A stretch of 64,000 nucleotides of DNA from Panorpa germanica (lineage: Eukaryota; Arthropoda; Insecta; Mecoptera; Panorpidae). A model generated the notes under the pieces. That model was not told the DNA's origin. It worked only from the letters and a program-made list of their open reading frames with translations, and did no database searches. Made by a program: the position numbers and the translations under genes. Positions 48,478-60,700 of the stretch are shown one piece after another; the first letter of the stretch is position 1; each line of letters starts with the position of its first letter. The stretch is from contig OY783204.1 in NCBI GenBank assembly GCA_963678705.1, positions 20,904,759 to 20,968,758 on the forward strand. Direction: 5' to 3'.

Positions 48478-49070
48478 TTTTTTTTTTTTTTTCATTTATT
48501 AAATTTAATAGCACCTCCTAGGCTTCCGCCCATATGTGCTGCTTTTTCCACTCATTCTATCCACCTTAATTTTACCATTTCAATTGCATTAATATATAAT
48601 TATATAGGAACAAATAAAAGATGTACAAAGTAACTTATTATAACTCATTTTATCTAATTTACTGTTCAATCTCATCCACCGTGAAATTATTCCAATTCCC
48701 TTGCTCTAATTCCTCTCCTTCACTTCCTATTATTGTGTCTGCACCTCTTCTTCTTACTTCATCATTCTTCAATAGCATATTTCTAGTTTCAAAAATCTCC
48801 TTCGTATACTCATTATAATATCGATACCTAATCTCTTCATTTACTAGATACTCTAGACTTCCAATTTCTCTGACTTTTATTCTATCTTGAAATTTTACTC
48901 TCGCTTCATAGTAGTCTGGGCATTCGTTTAATATATGCATCAGTGTTTCCCGTTCACTACATCTGCACCTATTATTACTCTCAACTCCAAGCTGGACTAA
49001 CTTTGCTTTAATAGATCCATGACCGCATAACTTTGATCTACAGTCAGGAGGACAGTTGATTTTTGCAAGT
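48478..49070 (-). mobile_element. LINE 3' end, family C, with poly(A) tail
   Basis: A run of about 20 T at 48475-48493 is the poly(A) tail of a - strand insertion. The - strand frame reads LCGHGSIKAKLVQLG, then NNRCRCSERETLMHILNECP, a C-x-C...H-x3-C end of a non-LTR reverse transcriptase different from families A and B. The copy is 5'-truncated and non-functional. Confidence 0.8.
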
Positions 49071-50908
49071 TATTTTCTACAGTATTTCTACAAACTTTGG
49101 GTAATATTGCAACATGTATACTTTCTAGCCGACATAGCTAATTTGGTTAAGGATCTAGAATTGCCTAAAATTTACTAATATATAAACGCTCTAGCTCTGC
49201 TGAATATAATATGTTTTAGAAAAGAATAAGTTCAACTTTGGCCACTATAATGTTGATTACTTCCAGAAGATAAACTGATAAATGTTAAATAATAAAAATT
49301 AACTCCCAATTACTGATTACGTTCACCTTCTAATATAGAATGATATTAGTTAGAATTAAGATGATATTTATGAGATAAAATTGAAGTTTGGAAAGCGTCA
49401 GAGGGTAGGGTCATCGAATTTATCGTTCAAACATGGAAGAGAAGAATATCTGGAAGGAAGATTCGGGCACAATCACAAATTCTGCCTTTTGAACTTTAAA
49501 TTCAACATTTTGAACTTTAAAATGGATATATTTAATCCGAAGTCCCTTCTGAATGATGACCTCCTGAAACTTTACCCCATCATCCTCTTCTTTTGTCGGC
49601 ATTGAGCACGGATAGTCCACGAAGTAGATCATAGAGACCACTACCGCATGTGTTAAACAAACTAAAAGACATGACTGTGATCCCCCACTCTTCAGCAGGC
49701 TGTGGTAACAGTTTTGAAACCCTACTCACTCTCGCTCCTGGAACCACCTTTGTATATGAAACCTTCAGGTTAAGAATTAAAATACAATAAACATTTCTTG
49801 AATGATTTTTTATTGCAGTATTTTATATATTATAAACGTTATTCTACATAAAACTGCTGATATCTTATAAACAAAATTTTAATTAATAATTTATTGTTAT
49901 TAAATAACATACACAACACAATTTTTTTTTTCATTTATAATATTAAAGAAATGAATAAACATTTACAGACTAGAAATTAACCTAAAACACATATGGAAGC
50001 TATCCGTTTATGATTCAAGGACGAATAATTGAAAACTAAACATTACATTTGAGAAAAGTTAAACTACGAGTATACACACTAAGAAAAACGAATTCTCAAA
50101 GCTGTACTAAATATTTAAGAAAGTAATTTAACTACCTCGTCGTTTCATATGGAAAACTTTCTGTTATCGCATTTATCTAAAGGTTTCCTCGTTAAAACTC
50201 ACAAAGTATGGCGACATATGATCGATGCACAACGCACGTAGAAAATTTAAGACAATCTAACCTTTTAATTAGCTTGCAGTAAGCTAGCAAGTATGAAACT
50301 CCACTGCAAGACAATTGAGTTGATTATTTGAGAAACCACATAAATCATCTGGGACTAACTTAACAGGGGATAAAAGAAACTTGTCAGTGAAAAATAAATA
50401 TGTCTTGTATGCAGTTTGATTGGTTGTAATGTTTGTATTATGAATTATTTAGCTTAGACTCAAATTTTCTATAAAAAAAATACTCATGAAAGTGTCTAAC
50501 TTATGCGGTTGTTTCTCAATTAAACCAAATATTCAATCTGCAGTATCTTCTTACCAATCATCTTAATTTATGTGATTTCTCAAATATTCGATTCTATAAT
50601 ATTATGGGAAGTAGAAAATGAACCTTGTATTTAGCTTCTGTCAAGCTAGTAACTATGAAACTGCACTACAAGACATATGTCTACCTGTGCACAAGCGAAG
50701 GATTTTCAAGTCATAACCTAAAAGGACTTATACACACTCGAATATTTTGAATAGGTAACTGGCTCGACCAACATGCATGTAGCGTGCTCGGCTCAGCTAC
50801 ATGTATGACAAACTAATAGCATCTTAGTTACATTACTTCCTTTTTTATTATTCTGCAGTAGTTAACTGCAAAATTAATAATAATCTCATTTGGTGACAAT
50901 AAGAAGTT

Positions 50909-51124
50909 TTGAAGCGCATAGCTCTGTATAAGAAACGGAGCCCAGTTTCGCATGTAAGAAGCAACCAAGAAGATGAAAAGCTTAAGGAAATTAATTCTTC
51001 CGCTGATGAAAAATACACTAAAGCTAAAATTTTCAATGATTTCAAAATACCAATTAGTTATACTGAATTATTAGTAAAAATTATTTTAACTAAGATGCGC
51101 TCGCAGTTGTTACTTGTTAACTGA
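50909..51124 (+). pseudogene. open frame of unknown origin, possibly a gene relic
   Basis: The frame reads LKRIALYKKRSPVSHVRSN, then is rich in Lys/Glu and Asp (EDEKLKEINSSADEKYTKAK). It is less A/T-biased than the random frames around it. There is no in-frame ATG, a stop lies just upstream, and no matching exon was found nearby. It may be an exon of an unrecognised gene, a decayed transposon gene, or chance. Confidence 0.2.
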
Positions 51125-51566
51125 TATTGGACGCGTATACTTTTGCTCGTATATTGAGAATCGCAAACATGCTCGGTGTAAAGCCAAACGCAAAATATTT
51201 CAGTGTGTATTGGGCCTTTACTCCTTATTAAATAAGAAGCACATACTATTATAATGTCAATTCTTCGCGTATTATGAAAATTCGATTTAAAAGTGTTTTC
51301 TCTCAAATGATAAATATTAAAATTAGCGGAATATAATTCTTCTCTTTTATTACATATACGTATATATATTATAACGGGGTAAATTATTAAAATTAATAAA
51401 TTATCATTAAGTCCTATAGTCTTATATTATTGAATGTTTTATGTTTAGATGGATGATATGCTGCAATATTGATTAGAAAAATAATTGTACCCTCACAATA
51501 TCGATTCTATTACTATTATTAAATCTTATATTATTGTTTTAAAGCGGTCGTTGGCAAGAAAATTAA

Positions 51567-51638
51567 GAGTTCTGATCTGATCTGACCTGATAGTATGGAA
51601 AAACCATACTGTCAGATTTTTTATTTGCGATCAGAACT
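51567..51638. repeat. 72-bp imperfect hairpin
   Basis: Outer arms 'agttctgatc' and 'gatcagaact' are exact complements. Inner arms 'ctgatagtatgg' and 'ccatactgtcag' pair with one mismatch around an AAAA loop. The size suits a very small MITE or a pre-miRNA-like fold. Confidence 0.5.
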
Positions 51639-52299
51639 TTAAAGATAATGAAATATAGAAATGGGCCTACTGTACTCAGACTTTAAAGAGAAATAACTGC
51701 AAATCGTTCTGCCAACATTATAGCAAAAACTGAAACGACCGATTTGAAAGATGATCTCGATCACGGTAGCAACCGAGCTTATATCGATAGTCCAGTTCCT
51801 TAGAGATACATCTCCTCTTGAATTGAGTATGCAGTTATATGTAAAATTATACCCCCAATCTTATTCAATACTTGGATAACTCATAAATGCAACCAAATAA
51901 ATTATAATGCAGATAAACTTGTAGAATACTACTGGAATGCTTATAAAATTTTAAACTCCAATATTCAGAGATGGGTGACTAATGAACTGGATCGAAATAT
52001 TATTAAGGGTACAATATATCTTAAATATACCAAATTATTTTTCTTTTTATTAACTATAATTTTATTTAGTATTAATGGGCGTGATAAGTTTGACAAGGCG
52101 ATGAAAATGGAAATTGTATTTCACAAAATTTTTATATCTTACTCTGTATTGTAATACTTTTATGTAGCATTTATGTAAAAATTTCTCCTACACTCATATA
52201 CTTTTAAACATGAAATTTTAATTTTAGCACAAAATTGTAAATGTCAAGAAACACTGTCATAAAAACTTTCATGTGTTCGACTGTAATTGCTAATTAAAC

Positions 52300-52350
52300 A
52301 CCGACCGGAATAGCTCAGTTGTTAGAGCTCCACGAAAAGGGAGCTCCACA
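52300..52350 (+). repeat. tRNA-like SINE head fragment
   Basis: 'gaccggaatagctcagttgt' followed by 'tagagctccacg' carries a good RNA polymerase III box A (TAGCTCAGTTG). No box B (GGTTCGAATCC-like) follows, and no cloverleaf can be completed. It is best read as a fragment of a tRNA-derived SINE. Confidence 0.35.
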
Positions 52351-52675
52351 AATATTAGGAAGAAATGAAGGTGTATGGCGGAGGTACAGATAAAAAGAGA
52401 AAGGGAGAAAAACAAAGAAGAGTAGGGAGCAAGAAGATACGCAGTATACAATGGGTAAAATGGCATAGCTAGGTGAAGTTAAAGTAATAAAGCAATTCTC
52501 TTTTACTCAGATAGATGTCAAAAATTGTCAGAATTTTTTCATAAGAATATTCTTTCTCTTTCCAACATCATACAATTAAATAGAGATATAGTTGTTGTCT
52601 CTTATACATTTGAAAATTTTATTTTATATTAATATCTCAGAGAAAGAAACGAGATATATCTGTCTCTGTTACACT

Positions 52676-53386
52676 TTAAGCCTGTCTCAGTATGGGACCG
52701 TATTTAAGCGAATTTCTGCCGAACGTATACGGGCTACTACGCTTTACCTATCCGAACCATGTAAATGTAATGGGATCGCTCTGGAGCTCTCAGACTGCAC
52801 GCTACAAAGCCGTCCGAATACGGGCGGCACTACCTCGCACATTAGAAGCGTATAAAGGCGAATTTTATCCAAGCGTTACTACTACTACAACGATATACTA
52901 TCCGAACCTTTGTAAATACAAACAGCCGCCTAGACTGGAGGGGATACGTAACATCGCTTCTTCTTTCGCTGCAATACGGGTCTTTTCGCCTCTATCGCGA
53001 CATCGCGTATGACGAGTATGTCCCTTTAATACCAGTAGTGTATCGATAAAAATTAAAGTTAAAGTTTGCTCTCATAATAAATTATATTAGTGCTAAAGAA
53101 CTCCAATACACCCCCTACAGTTCACAAGTTAGTTATCTGACAGGCTAACAAAACAATAACAAAACAAAAACCAATAACATAATAAGATAATATACCCTTA
53201 TCTTATTACCCAGATTTATGACGTAAACATCAACAGAATGCTGTATCATAAATATAGATAAATAAATTAGTATAAACATGTATTGTGACACACATAGGCG
53301 GTTTCCTTTATAGCTACTCCAATCCGCCGATTTACGTCCGAATACGTCGACGCTTAAATACGGTCCCATACTGAGACAGGCCTTAA
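52676..53386. mobile_element. TTAA-flanked element with 31-bp inverted ends
   Basis: It begins TTAA-GCCTGTCTCAGTATGGGA and ends TCCCATACTGAGACAGGC-C-TTAA; with 'ccgtatttaagcg' / 'cgcttaaatacgg' the inverted ends reach about 31 bp. Length is about 705 bp. The left half of the interior is CG-richer than the flanks; the right half is AT-rich. A TTAA duplication suggests mobilisation by a piggyBac-type transposase. No transposase frame is present. Confidence 0.75.
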
Positions 53387-54182
53387 TGGTTTATTTGCAA
53401 CTTCTTTCAATACTGATACGGTAGTGAGGCCAGGTGAAGTGATTTTGTGTTTGTAGTTCATATCACTGACATTTCCTGGAACGAGTGAAATTAAATCGAA
53501 TTGTTTCATAACAAAAAACCGGGATAAAGTGGCAAGAATAGAGGAATCAGCCAGTGTTTCTTAAATTATTAAAATGTTCAAATAGTTTTAAGTTTAATTA
53601 GGTAATGAGATGTAATTACGTGATTTAATATTGAAAGAAAGTAAATTATCTAATAAATACAGATACAATTAGTATTTCAAAAGTAATTAGTAACATTTCG
53701 CTCTGCCAAGTTTTTGTTGCAATTCACTACCTTTCTTATAATCACAAAGCTTAGTATTCTATGTAAATACAATTTCCATTTCTGATATTTGACATGACTG
53801 TATCTAGTCAATAATCGTATTTTTAAAGTTTAACAGTTCAGGAATGTTTTGCTTTAAATGTGAAAATACGTATTTTAAATTTCTTAAACTAGCTTTAGCA
53901 ATAAAGCAAATATATATAATATTTAATTTAATCAATATATTATTTATATATGTATTTTATTCTGTTAATAAAATTATACTTTTTGTGTGCTTAAATTACT
54001 AAAGATCGGTGTCCTTTATCTTCTATTTTTAGAAAGATAAGGTAGGTAACTTTATTAATCGCTTTAAAAAATTATTCACTATAAATTTGAATATCGATCT
54101 TCTTTATCTTATACCTATATAACATCGTAATATTTAAAAAAAATAAAATAGTAAATATTAATTTGCGATAGTATGTATATAG
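53387..54182. other. intergenic, no feature recognised
   Basis: AT-rich sequence; neither gene nor repeat with another copy in the window was recognised. Confidence 0.3.
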
Positions 54183-54359
54183 TTCAAATTACGAGAGATC
54201 GCTGGTGACTCATTCTTTAATAAGTTGAGCTATATAAATCTACGATACGATTATGCATTTTATATCTCTTTCACTCTTATATACATTAAAGTAAAATGAG
54301 TGAGACAGTGCTATTTCATTGCATCGTATGAGTCATCAGCGATTCACGTAATTTGAATA
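54183..54359. mobile_element. fold-back MITE (GGCGGTGACT family), copy 2
   Basis: The left end 'ttcaaattacgagagatcgc' with 'tggtgactcatt' is mirrored by 'atgagtcatcagcgattcac' and 'gtaatttgaa'. It is shorter (about 177 bp) and more symmetrical than the copies at 31732 and 61648. Confidence 0.75.
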
Positions 54360-54734
54360 TAAAAACAATAACATTTTTGAGAGTAATAACTTAAAGAAAT
54401 AGTTCTACAAATTGACGCAAAATTTGATGGCGCTACTGACCAGAGACTAAGGACGAAACAAAAACCTAATGGCTTGTGAACTCTTTTTAAATGGTCGTTT
54501 TTTAATATTCGCGTGAAATAAAAGTTAATGTAAGTATATTGGCGACTTATTTTTTTAAATATCCAAAAGTTGACAAAAAGTTATAGCTACATTAAATTTG
54601 AATTTCAGTTTTGTCGCATGTTTACACTTTATGGGATACACATTCTCGTATGCATCTCTGTTGTATAAAAAAGATAGCGAATCGTCGGACGTGACGTACC
54701 ATGCATTCGAATTTTCTGTATCGTTAGATCCCTT

Positions 54735-54865
54735 TACTAATTAAAGAGACAGAATTATTAAAAAATAATTAAACATTTGAGGTTATGGTAGTCAACTTTA
54801 TCAATATATAGTTCCGTTTTATAGAAATTAAATCATGGTTCACAAGCCCATTACGTTATAACCGA
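54735..54865 (-). mobile_element. 600-bp repeat family, partial reverse copy
   Basis: 'ctttactaattaaagagaca' through 'tttatcaatatatagttcc' to 'aagcccatta' matches the start region of the 600-bp family in reverse. The rest of the element is absent. Confidence 0.55.
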
Positions 54866-55344
54866 ATTTATTTTAAGAACATAATCAAAAACGAAATACC
54901 TAATACCGCATTTACACTTGCATTTTTTCACGCATAAAAACATGCGCCGGTCATAAATCAAATGAGCCATGTGCAGTAACGTATTTTACAGGCTCATGCA
55001 TTTCAGGAATCATGTACAAACCACGTGGTTCCATTTTGACCTCTTTACAACCTCCCCCCCCCCCCTACCTCATGTAGCATAACGTAACTTTTGTCATGCA
55101 CTGCTGCACGAATCGTCCAACAAAGGAAGGTTTTATACTTGAAAGTTTTTGTTAAACAGTGTCAGTGACAATAATATCAACAAATTAATAAAATAAATAA
55201 ATCATTCAGATCAAACATTCGTTCGACCGTGTAGTAAGGAATTTTCCATGTCAATCTTCCAATATTTGACTCACATAATCAGCTTATATGATGTGGTGAC
55301 CCCTCATTTCAAAAATTCGCTACTGCACATGCGCACTTATTCCT

Positions 55345-55620
55345 TTTTCCAATGGCGGCGGTCAATGCGAAATTCACTTCAACTTGTAGGTAAAAGAATT
55401 AATTTTTATACTCATATTTAAAAGTAATATTACAATAATTTAATTTATAGCTGGAAAGCATCGGTTTTGTATTTTGCTTTAAACTTATTCAGCTGAATAA
55501 TTCATATCATTTTTTATAATAAAAATATAATAAATTGAGCTTTATGAACAATACTGAAATAGTTACTGTGCTAGAGTTGGATTATTTAATAGCGATTTTA
55601 TCACTAGCAATTTCCCTATT
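55345..55620 (+). other. candidate first exons of a small membrane protein
   Basis: 'aatggcggcggtcaatgcg' at about 55352 resembles the ATGGCGGC element often found at animal transcription starts and is followed by a possible donor 'cttgtag|gtaaaag'. Further on, ATG at 55544 opens MNNTEIVTVLELDYLIAILS followed by LAISLL and a strong donor GTAAGT at 55621, so the second exon would encode an acidic start and one hydrophobic segment. No downstream exon was identified, so this stays a candidate. Confidence 0.2.
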
Positions 55621-55861
55621 GGTAAGTGTTTGTTGTTTCGAACGAAGTGATGATCAACGCGATCTAAGGTGCTATTATTATATTACATTATTAGTTGTAA
55701 ATCTATGCATATTTTCTAAAAATAACTTAATAAGTTTATAACTAAAAGAAAATCCATTAAAATACAGTAATATATCATTTACATAAATATTACGTATGTT
55801 TTTAAAGAGAGTATATCAATAACTTAAGTTTCCCAACAAGTTCACGTTATAAATGAAATTT

Positions 55862-56870
55862 AGATAGAGCCTTAAGATTCTCTCACATTGGAATCGACTA
55901 CTTGCGAATTCTGACTTATTCAGTATGGTGTAGTCACACTAGCGCACTTTATAATGAGGAAGTTTCTACTTTAATGTTTATATTTATATTTGTATATATT
56001 ATATGTTTATATACACTTCTTCATCGCAGAAGTCTGTAATATAGGATCTTCCAACAAGAGCTGTCATTTTAAATCAACAAGAAAACGTAATATTTCAGAA
56101 AAAAATGGTGATATTTCTATTTTAATCCAAAGTACAAACTCTGGGGTTAGTAATGAAACGCAATATCTGCCAAATATCACCGAAATATTACGTTTTTCTA
56201 TTGATTTAAAATGGTCGCTTTTATTGAAAGACTCTATCTATACATCTGTATTCATAATATGGTTTATCCGCGTACATATCAAAGTAGTTTTAATTAATGG
56301 GTTTTTTTCAATTACGGCACTAGACCTTATAATGCGGCATTATGCTCAACATTACACGTTCAAACTACAGCAGTGTCTAACACAGTTGAGCACTTTAAGA
56401 ATCGCAATAAAATGTAGAAATTCTTGATACTGTTGACAATTACTATTGATTACTATTTCCAGTACCATTGTTCAAAATGTTTAATACCTTTAATAATATT
56501 CTTTAATTTATTTAAGTCATAAAAATATTTTTTTAAATAAAATTAAAAGTAAAATTAAATTTATAAAATTGAGTTAAAAAATATAAACAATTTTTGAGAA
56601 TAAAACTGAACAAGTATGGATTTCAAAACTAATGTATGTTTCAATAAAACAATACGACACTATGTCAGATTGTGCTTTGTAATTGAAAGACGACCATTAT
56701 AAAGCCTGTGGTAGTAGCAAATAATAAGTTATGTATTGATAAACATTAAAACCGAAACTTAATCTCATGACAAAGTGTGCTAATACAAAAAAAAACTCGA
56801 GTACACTATACTGAAAAAGTAGACATCGAAATACTCTGTTCCGGTCTGAGAGAGCTTTAAAAATGTCCAG
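55862..56870. mobile_element. diverged inverted-repeat element with a nested fold-back
   Basis: The left part ('attctctcacattggaatcg', 'ggaagtttctactttaatg') and the right part ('gtacactatactgaaaaagt', 'ggtctgagagagcttt') are inverted relatives of the ends seen at 1035-1660 and 9258-9670. A second family is inserted inside (56046-56232). The open frame at 55990-56427 spans the insertion and is not a gene. Confidence 0.45.
56046..56232. mobile_element. fold-back MITE (AAATCAATAGAAAAA family), copy 2
   Basis: The left arm 'cttccaacaagagctgtcat' plus 'tttaaatcaacaagaaaacg' pairs with the right arm 'cgtttttctattgatttaaa' plus 'cttttattgaaaga'. It is nested inside the element at 55862-56870. Confidence 0.7.
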
Positions 56871-57445
56871 TTTTTTAAACTATAGAACTCATGCCTTGCA
56901 GATATCACTCATAATTATCTAAACTAACTTAGATCACATGAAATAGATACATAAACTATCTGACATTCGTTCAATTATTTCATTTCTAGCGAAATTTCAA
57001 AACTATTGAATTTTCTTTATTAGTATATAAACTTATTAAAATTACTTAGAATAAAAATTTCACGAGCCCAAATTTTAGTATAATATAAATAATAACTTTT
57101 CGAAATATATTTTAAATAATATATAATAATATGAATTTATAATTTTCCAATTTTTTGCAAGAATAAAATAAACAAAAGCAATCCATCTTTAATTCTTTGA
57201 TTTACCATGTTTTCCTTAAGAAAAAGTCTTCTACGTTTCTCAGACTTGTATATTATATACCTTATTACCAAAATTCAACACATACTCAATTTTTAAACGT
57301 CTAATATCACGGTATTTTTTAACGTCATTACCGCACGGTATCTCTGAGCCTAATAGAAATCCTATAGCAAAAACTATAGGCAGTCCGCAAATTACAATCA
57401 AAAACCAATCTCGTTATGTCAAATATAAATTACATCAAAATTTGT

Positions 57446-57547
57446 ACCGTCTTACAAATAAACCTGTTATAAAATTTATATCAGGTATAAACTGATAAGC
57501 CTTTCCGGATGGGTATAAATTTTATAACAGGTTTATTTGTAAGGCGA
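57446..57547. mobile_element. 115-bp fold-back MITE family, copy 3 (short)
   Basis: Ends CCGTCTTACAAATAAACCTG and CAGGTTTATTTGTAAGGCG. The central spacer is shorter than in the other two copies (about 102 bp in total). It sits about 180 bp beyond the stop codon of GOPC. Confidence 0.8.
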
Positions 57548-57659
57548 GTAAGGTATAACCACTGAAGACGTAATTCAAGAACTGCCTAGTTCGATAAATA
57601 ATAATCTGCTTTTTAAAAAGTCTTGTTTAACATTTTTTTTACTTCTACGATTCTTCTTA

Positions 57660-57672
57660 CTTTTATTTTATT
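57660..57672 (-). terminator. poly(A) signals of the GOPC homologue
   Basis: Two overlapping AATAAA motifs on the - strand (TTTATT on +, at 57662-57667 and 57667-57672) lie about 55-65 bp past the stop codon of the - strand gene. Confidence 0.5.
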
Positions 57673-57726
57673 GGAAATAAATTAACTTGGAATACAAAGA
57701 AACAGGTCCTTTCAATGCTGTTAGTA

Positions 57727-60700
57727 TTATACAGGTGTACCCAAAGCAGGATCGCCTTTGCCTTCAATATGACTGGACCTCCTCGTCAGCTCCGTAGGTG
57801 CAGACATTTGTCGTTCAACAGATTTAACAATATTTTCAACACTCTTTCTTAAATTAACCATATCTAATTCTTCATCTAATGATTTTGGTGAAACATTTGA
57901 TGTTTTCCTTTCTAATTTTTGTACAGGTTTATCAACTTTTAATGGTATATGTGTAACGTCATCTTTTGGTGGAACTCTTCGAGCGTAGCCAATCCTTAAA
58001 CCCTTTGGTTTAGAGCTAAAACATTTCTGTAATCTTTCTCTATCTGCTTGAATTAATTCTTCGCTAGTTTTAGTTATTTCCTTTACAGCATTATCTTCAT
58101 TTACTTTTACAGGTTGATTACTGCTTTTATATTTGGTTTCTAAAACTCTAGGTTCTAAAATATGTTCCAAATTTGATGTAAACTTTTCTACGCTATTTAC
58201 CATATCCAATGTTTCTGTAACATTCTCTACAACTTTAAACAAATTTTGTATTTCTTCATTATTTTGTACGTTAAAATCTATTTCAGACTCTTCTACTTTT
58301 TCGTCTTCGATAATTTCTGGAGAATTTAAATGTTTACTAAATATTTGATCAATTGTCTGGATTCCAGGATTCGGTTCTGGGCATTCCATAACTGAAAGCT
58401 GTTCTTCTACATTTTTTTTAGTACTAATTTGCGAATCTACTACTTTTCTATCATTTTTTGCAGCTTTTTTCTTATGAATAGGTGTTGAGGCTAATGAAGA
58501 ATTCAAAGAACTATTTCTATAACTACTCGTCGAATAATTCTCTTGGTCTAAATAATAATAATATTGCTTGTCGAGATTTTCTTGTTTCGCTAGAAAGTGA
58601 TCATGTTTTACGATGTAACTATTTCTGTAAACATCATCAATTTTTGGACTATCATTCAATTTATTTGTTAAACTATTGATATTTTCTTTTGAATTGTCAT
58701 CCGAGGTTCCTATCCAACATGGCGTCGTTTCTAAATTTTCATTCACCATTGTCATATTATTGTAATTACTATAACATTTAGGGCTCTGTTCATCTGAGGA
58801 AATCAAGCTTAACAAATTATCTGAACTATCAGTGCTCTCCCTCATCGGTGATTCGTAATCCAACATATTTCTCTGAATTTGCGAATTTACTGGATTACTA
58901 CCCAGGGTGTAAGGTATCACCGTTGAAGATGCTGGATTATTGTTGTCATTGTCCAGGTAATTATCCAATACCAAAGGTCTGAAGAATTAAATAATGTATT
59001 TTAAGCAAACACAGTAGTCATGTTTTTACAACAAAGTCATTACATTAAAAGCCAAGCAAAGCAAATGTGTTAACAATAATATATAATGTCAGCATGCTAA
59101 TAACAATCAACTAATAATACAACTTATATATGTACATACTTATAACATTCTTCTAATCCAGTAAAAGAAAATCACTTTCAAACAACACATTTGAGATATA
59201 TAATATTAATCGTTGGGTAAATAATTACCTTAAATTCATGTAACATATTACTTAAACGAAACCTTAATTATACAGGGTGTTTGGTAGCAAGGTGCAAAAC
59301 CTTAAGGGGATGATAGTTAACACCATTTAGAACATTTTGAGCTATACATGTCTTAGCCGAAGTCTTCTTATTTATTTTTTACTGCTATTTTTATGTTATT
59401 TTTATAAAAACACAATTTCTGACAGTTAAATGCCAACAATGACCCAATTTAAGTTGGTATGTTAATTGTTTCATTTTTTGGAGTTTGTCAGATAAGTACC
59501 TCTTCTAATAAACAAGGTTTCAAGCATCTGCGTTACTTAAAAAAAAATACTAGACGCTTTTGAAGTTATAAAAAAATTTGAAATTAAAAAGAAACTGCGC
59601 AGTTTATGGCATTTAAAAAAATATTCTAAATGTTCTAAATGGTGTCAACTATCATCCCCTTAACACTTTGCACCTTGCTACCAAACACCCTGTATATATT
59701 AAGTTTTTGTTTTACTTTAATTTAATAGTTTACTTTTAAAAAAAATTAAGTTTTACCTGAATAATTTGTTTTTATGATTCTAAAGATACAAAAAGGTAAA
59801 AAGTATCATATTATGATTCTTACTCTGACTTTTACAGGTTTTAAAGTTTTAATAATACAAAATTGTTACTCTATCAATTCAAAAAAGTCTCTTTATGATT
59901 CTAATGAAACTAAAACAGGTCATTGTAATCACTTAGATAACATTTTTACGTAAATGTTGTGTTAAACGAACCTTAAATATTTGTAATCGTATTTAGCGAC
60001 TTTTAATTTTGTTATTTTGGCATGTTAAAATACTGTTACTTTTTAACTTTAATCCCATCACCATAGATATCGTAATATTAATTATGCAGCGAATATTATA
60101 AACGTGGAGTAATAAAATAAATTGAAATAACCTACGACGTATTAAAAATTCAATCTAATAGATGAACTATAGAGCCTTTAATTATGTTCGATTAATTTTG
60201 GGCAGGAATAATTAAAAACGTGCAGACAATATTTTCTAATGTTAATACATAATTATAATATTACAAGTTTAAAATTGAGATAGAAAAACAAAAGTTTTTG
60301 CAAATAATGTACATAATATTAACTCATAATTTCAAATAGTGTTTAAAACACAAAATAATATAAAATTATGGAATGAAGGACAGTGAGACATGCAGCTGCA
60401 GTGAGCCCCAACCATTTGCATGCAGTATCAAAACTCACCCAGTGACACCATTATCGGGTTCAGGTGTACGTGGAGCGGTAGGTGTAAGGGTAGCAACATC
60501 AGGACGTTCTAAACCAACCCCTTCAAAAAATTTATAACTAAAACCGAAAATACAAATATATTAAAAAACATTCAAATTTAAATAATTCAATAATTGATTA
60601 ATATACATACTGGAAGTTATAACCATCTTCACTTAAAGAATTTTCATCATCTGAATCAGCGGCTACAAACTGAACTACTAAGGAACAGTTCCCTGTAACA

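Larger units (their letters stand above)
49071..52675. other. intergenic region with possible coding relic
   Basis: Mostly AT-rich. Similar 'gcaagtatgaaactccactg' / 'gtaactatgaaactgcacta' words at about 50285 and 50650 show an old duplicated repeat. A small hairpin lies at 51567-51638, and a tRNA-like box A occurs near 52310. The open frame at 50909-51124 is listed separately. Confidence 0.4.

Noticed and set aside
52300..52350. tRNA gene
   Set aside because: A good box A is present but no box B, anticodon arm or acceptor pairing follows; read as a SINE fragment.
52592..53012. Protein-coding gene in the CG-rich part of the TTAA element
   Set aside because: Two overlapping frames compete, neither resembles a transposase, and both lie inside the inverted ends of a non-autonomous element.
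55055..55068. C-run as a G-quadruplex signal
   Set aside because: A single mononucleotide run without repeated G/C tracts.
55990..56427. 145-codon open frame
   Set aside because: It runs straight through a nested fold-back MITE and its host element.
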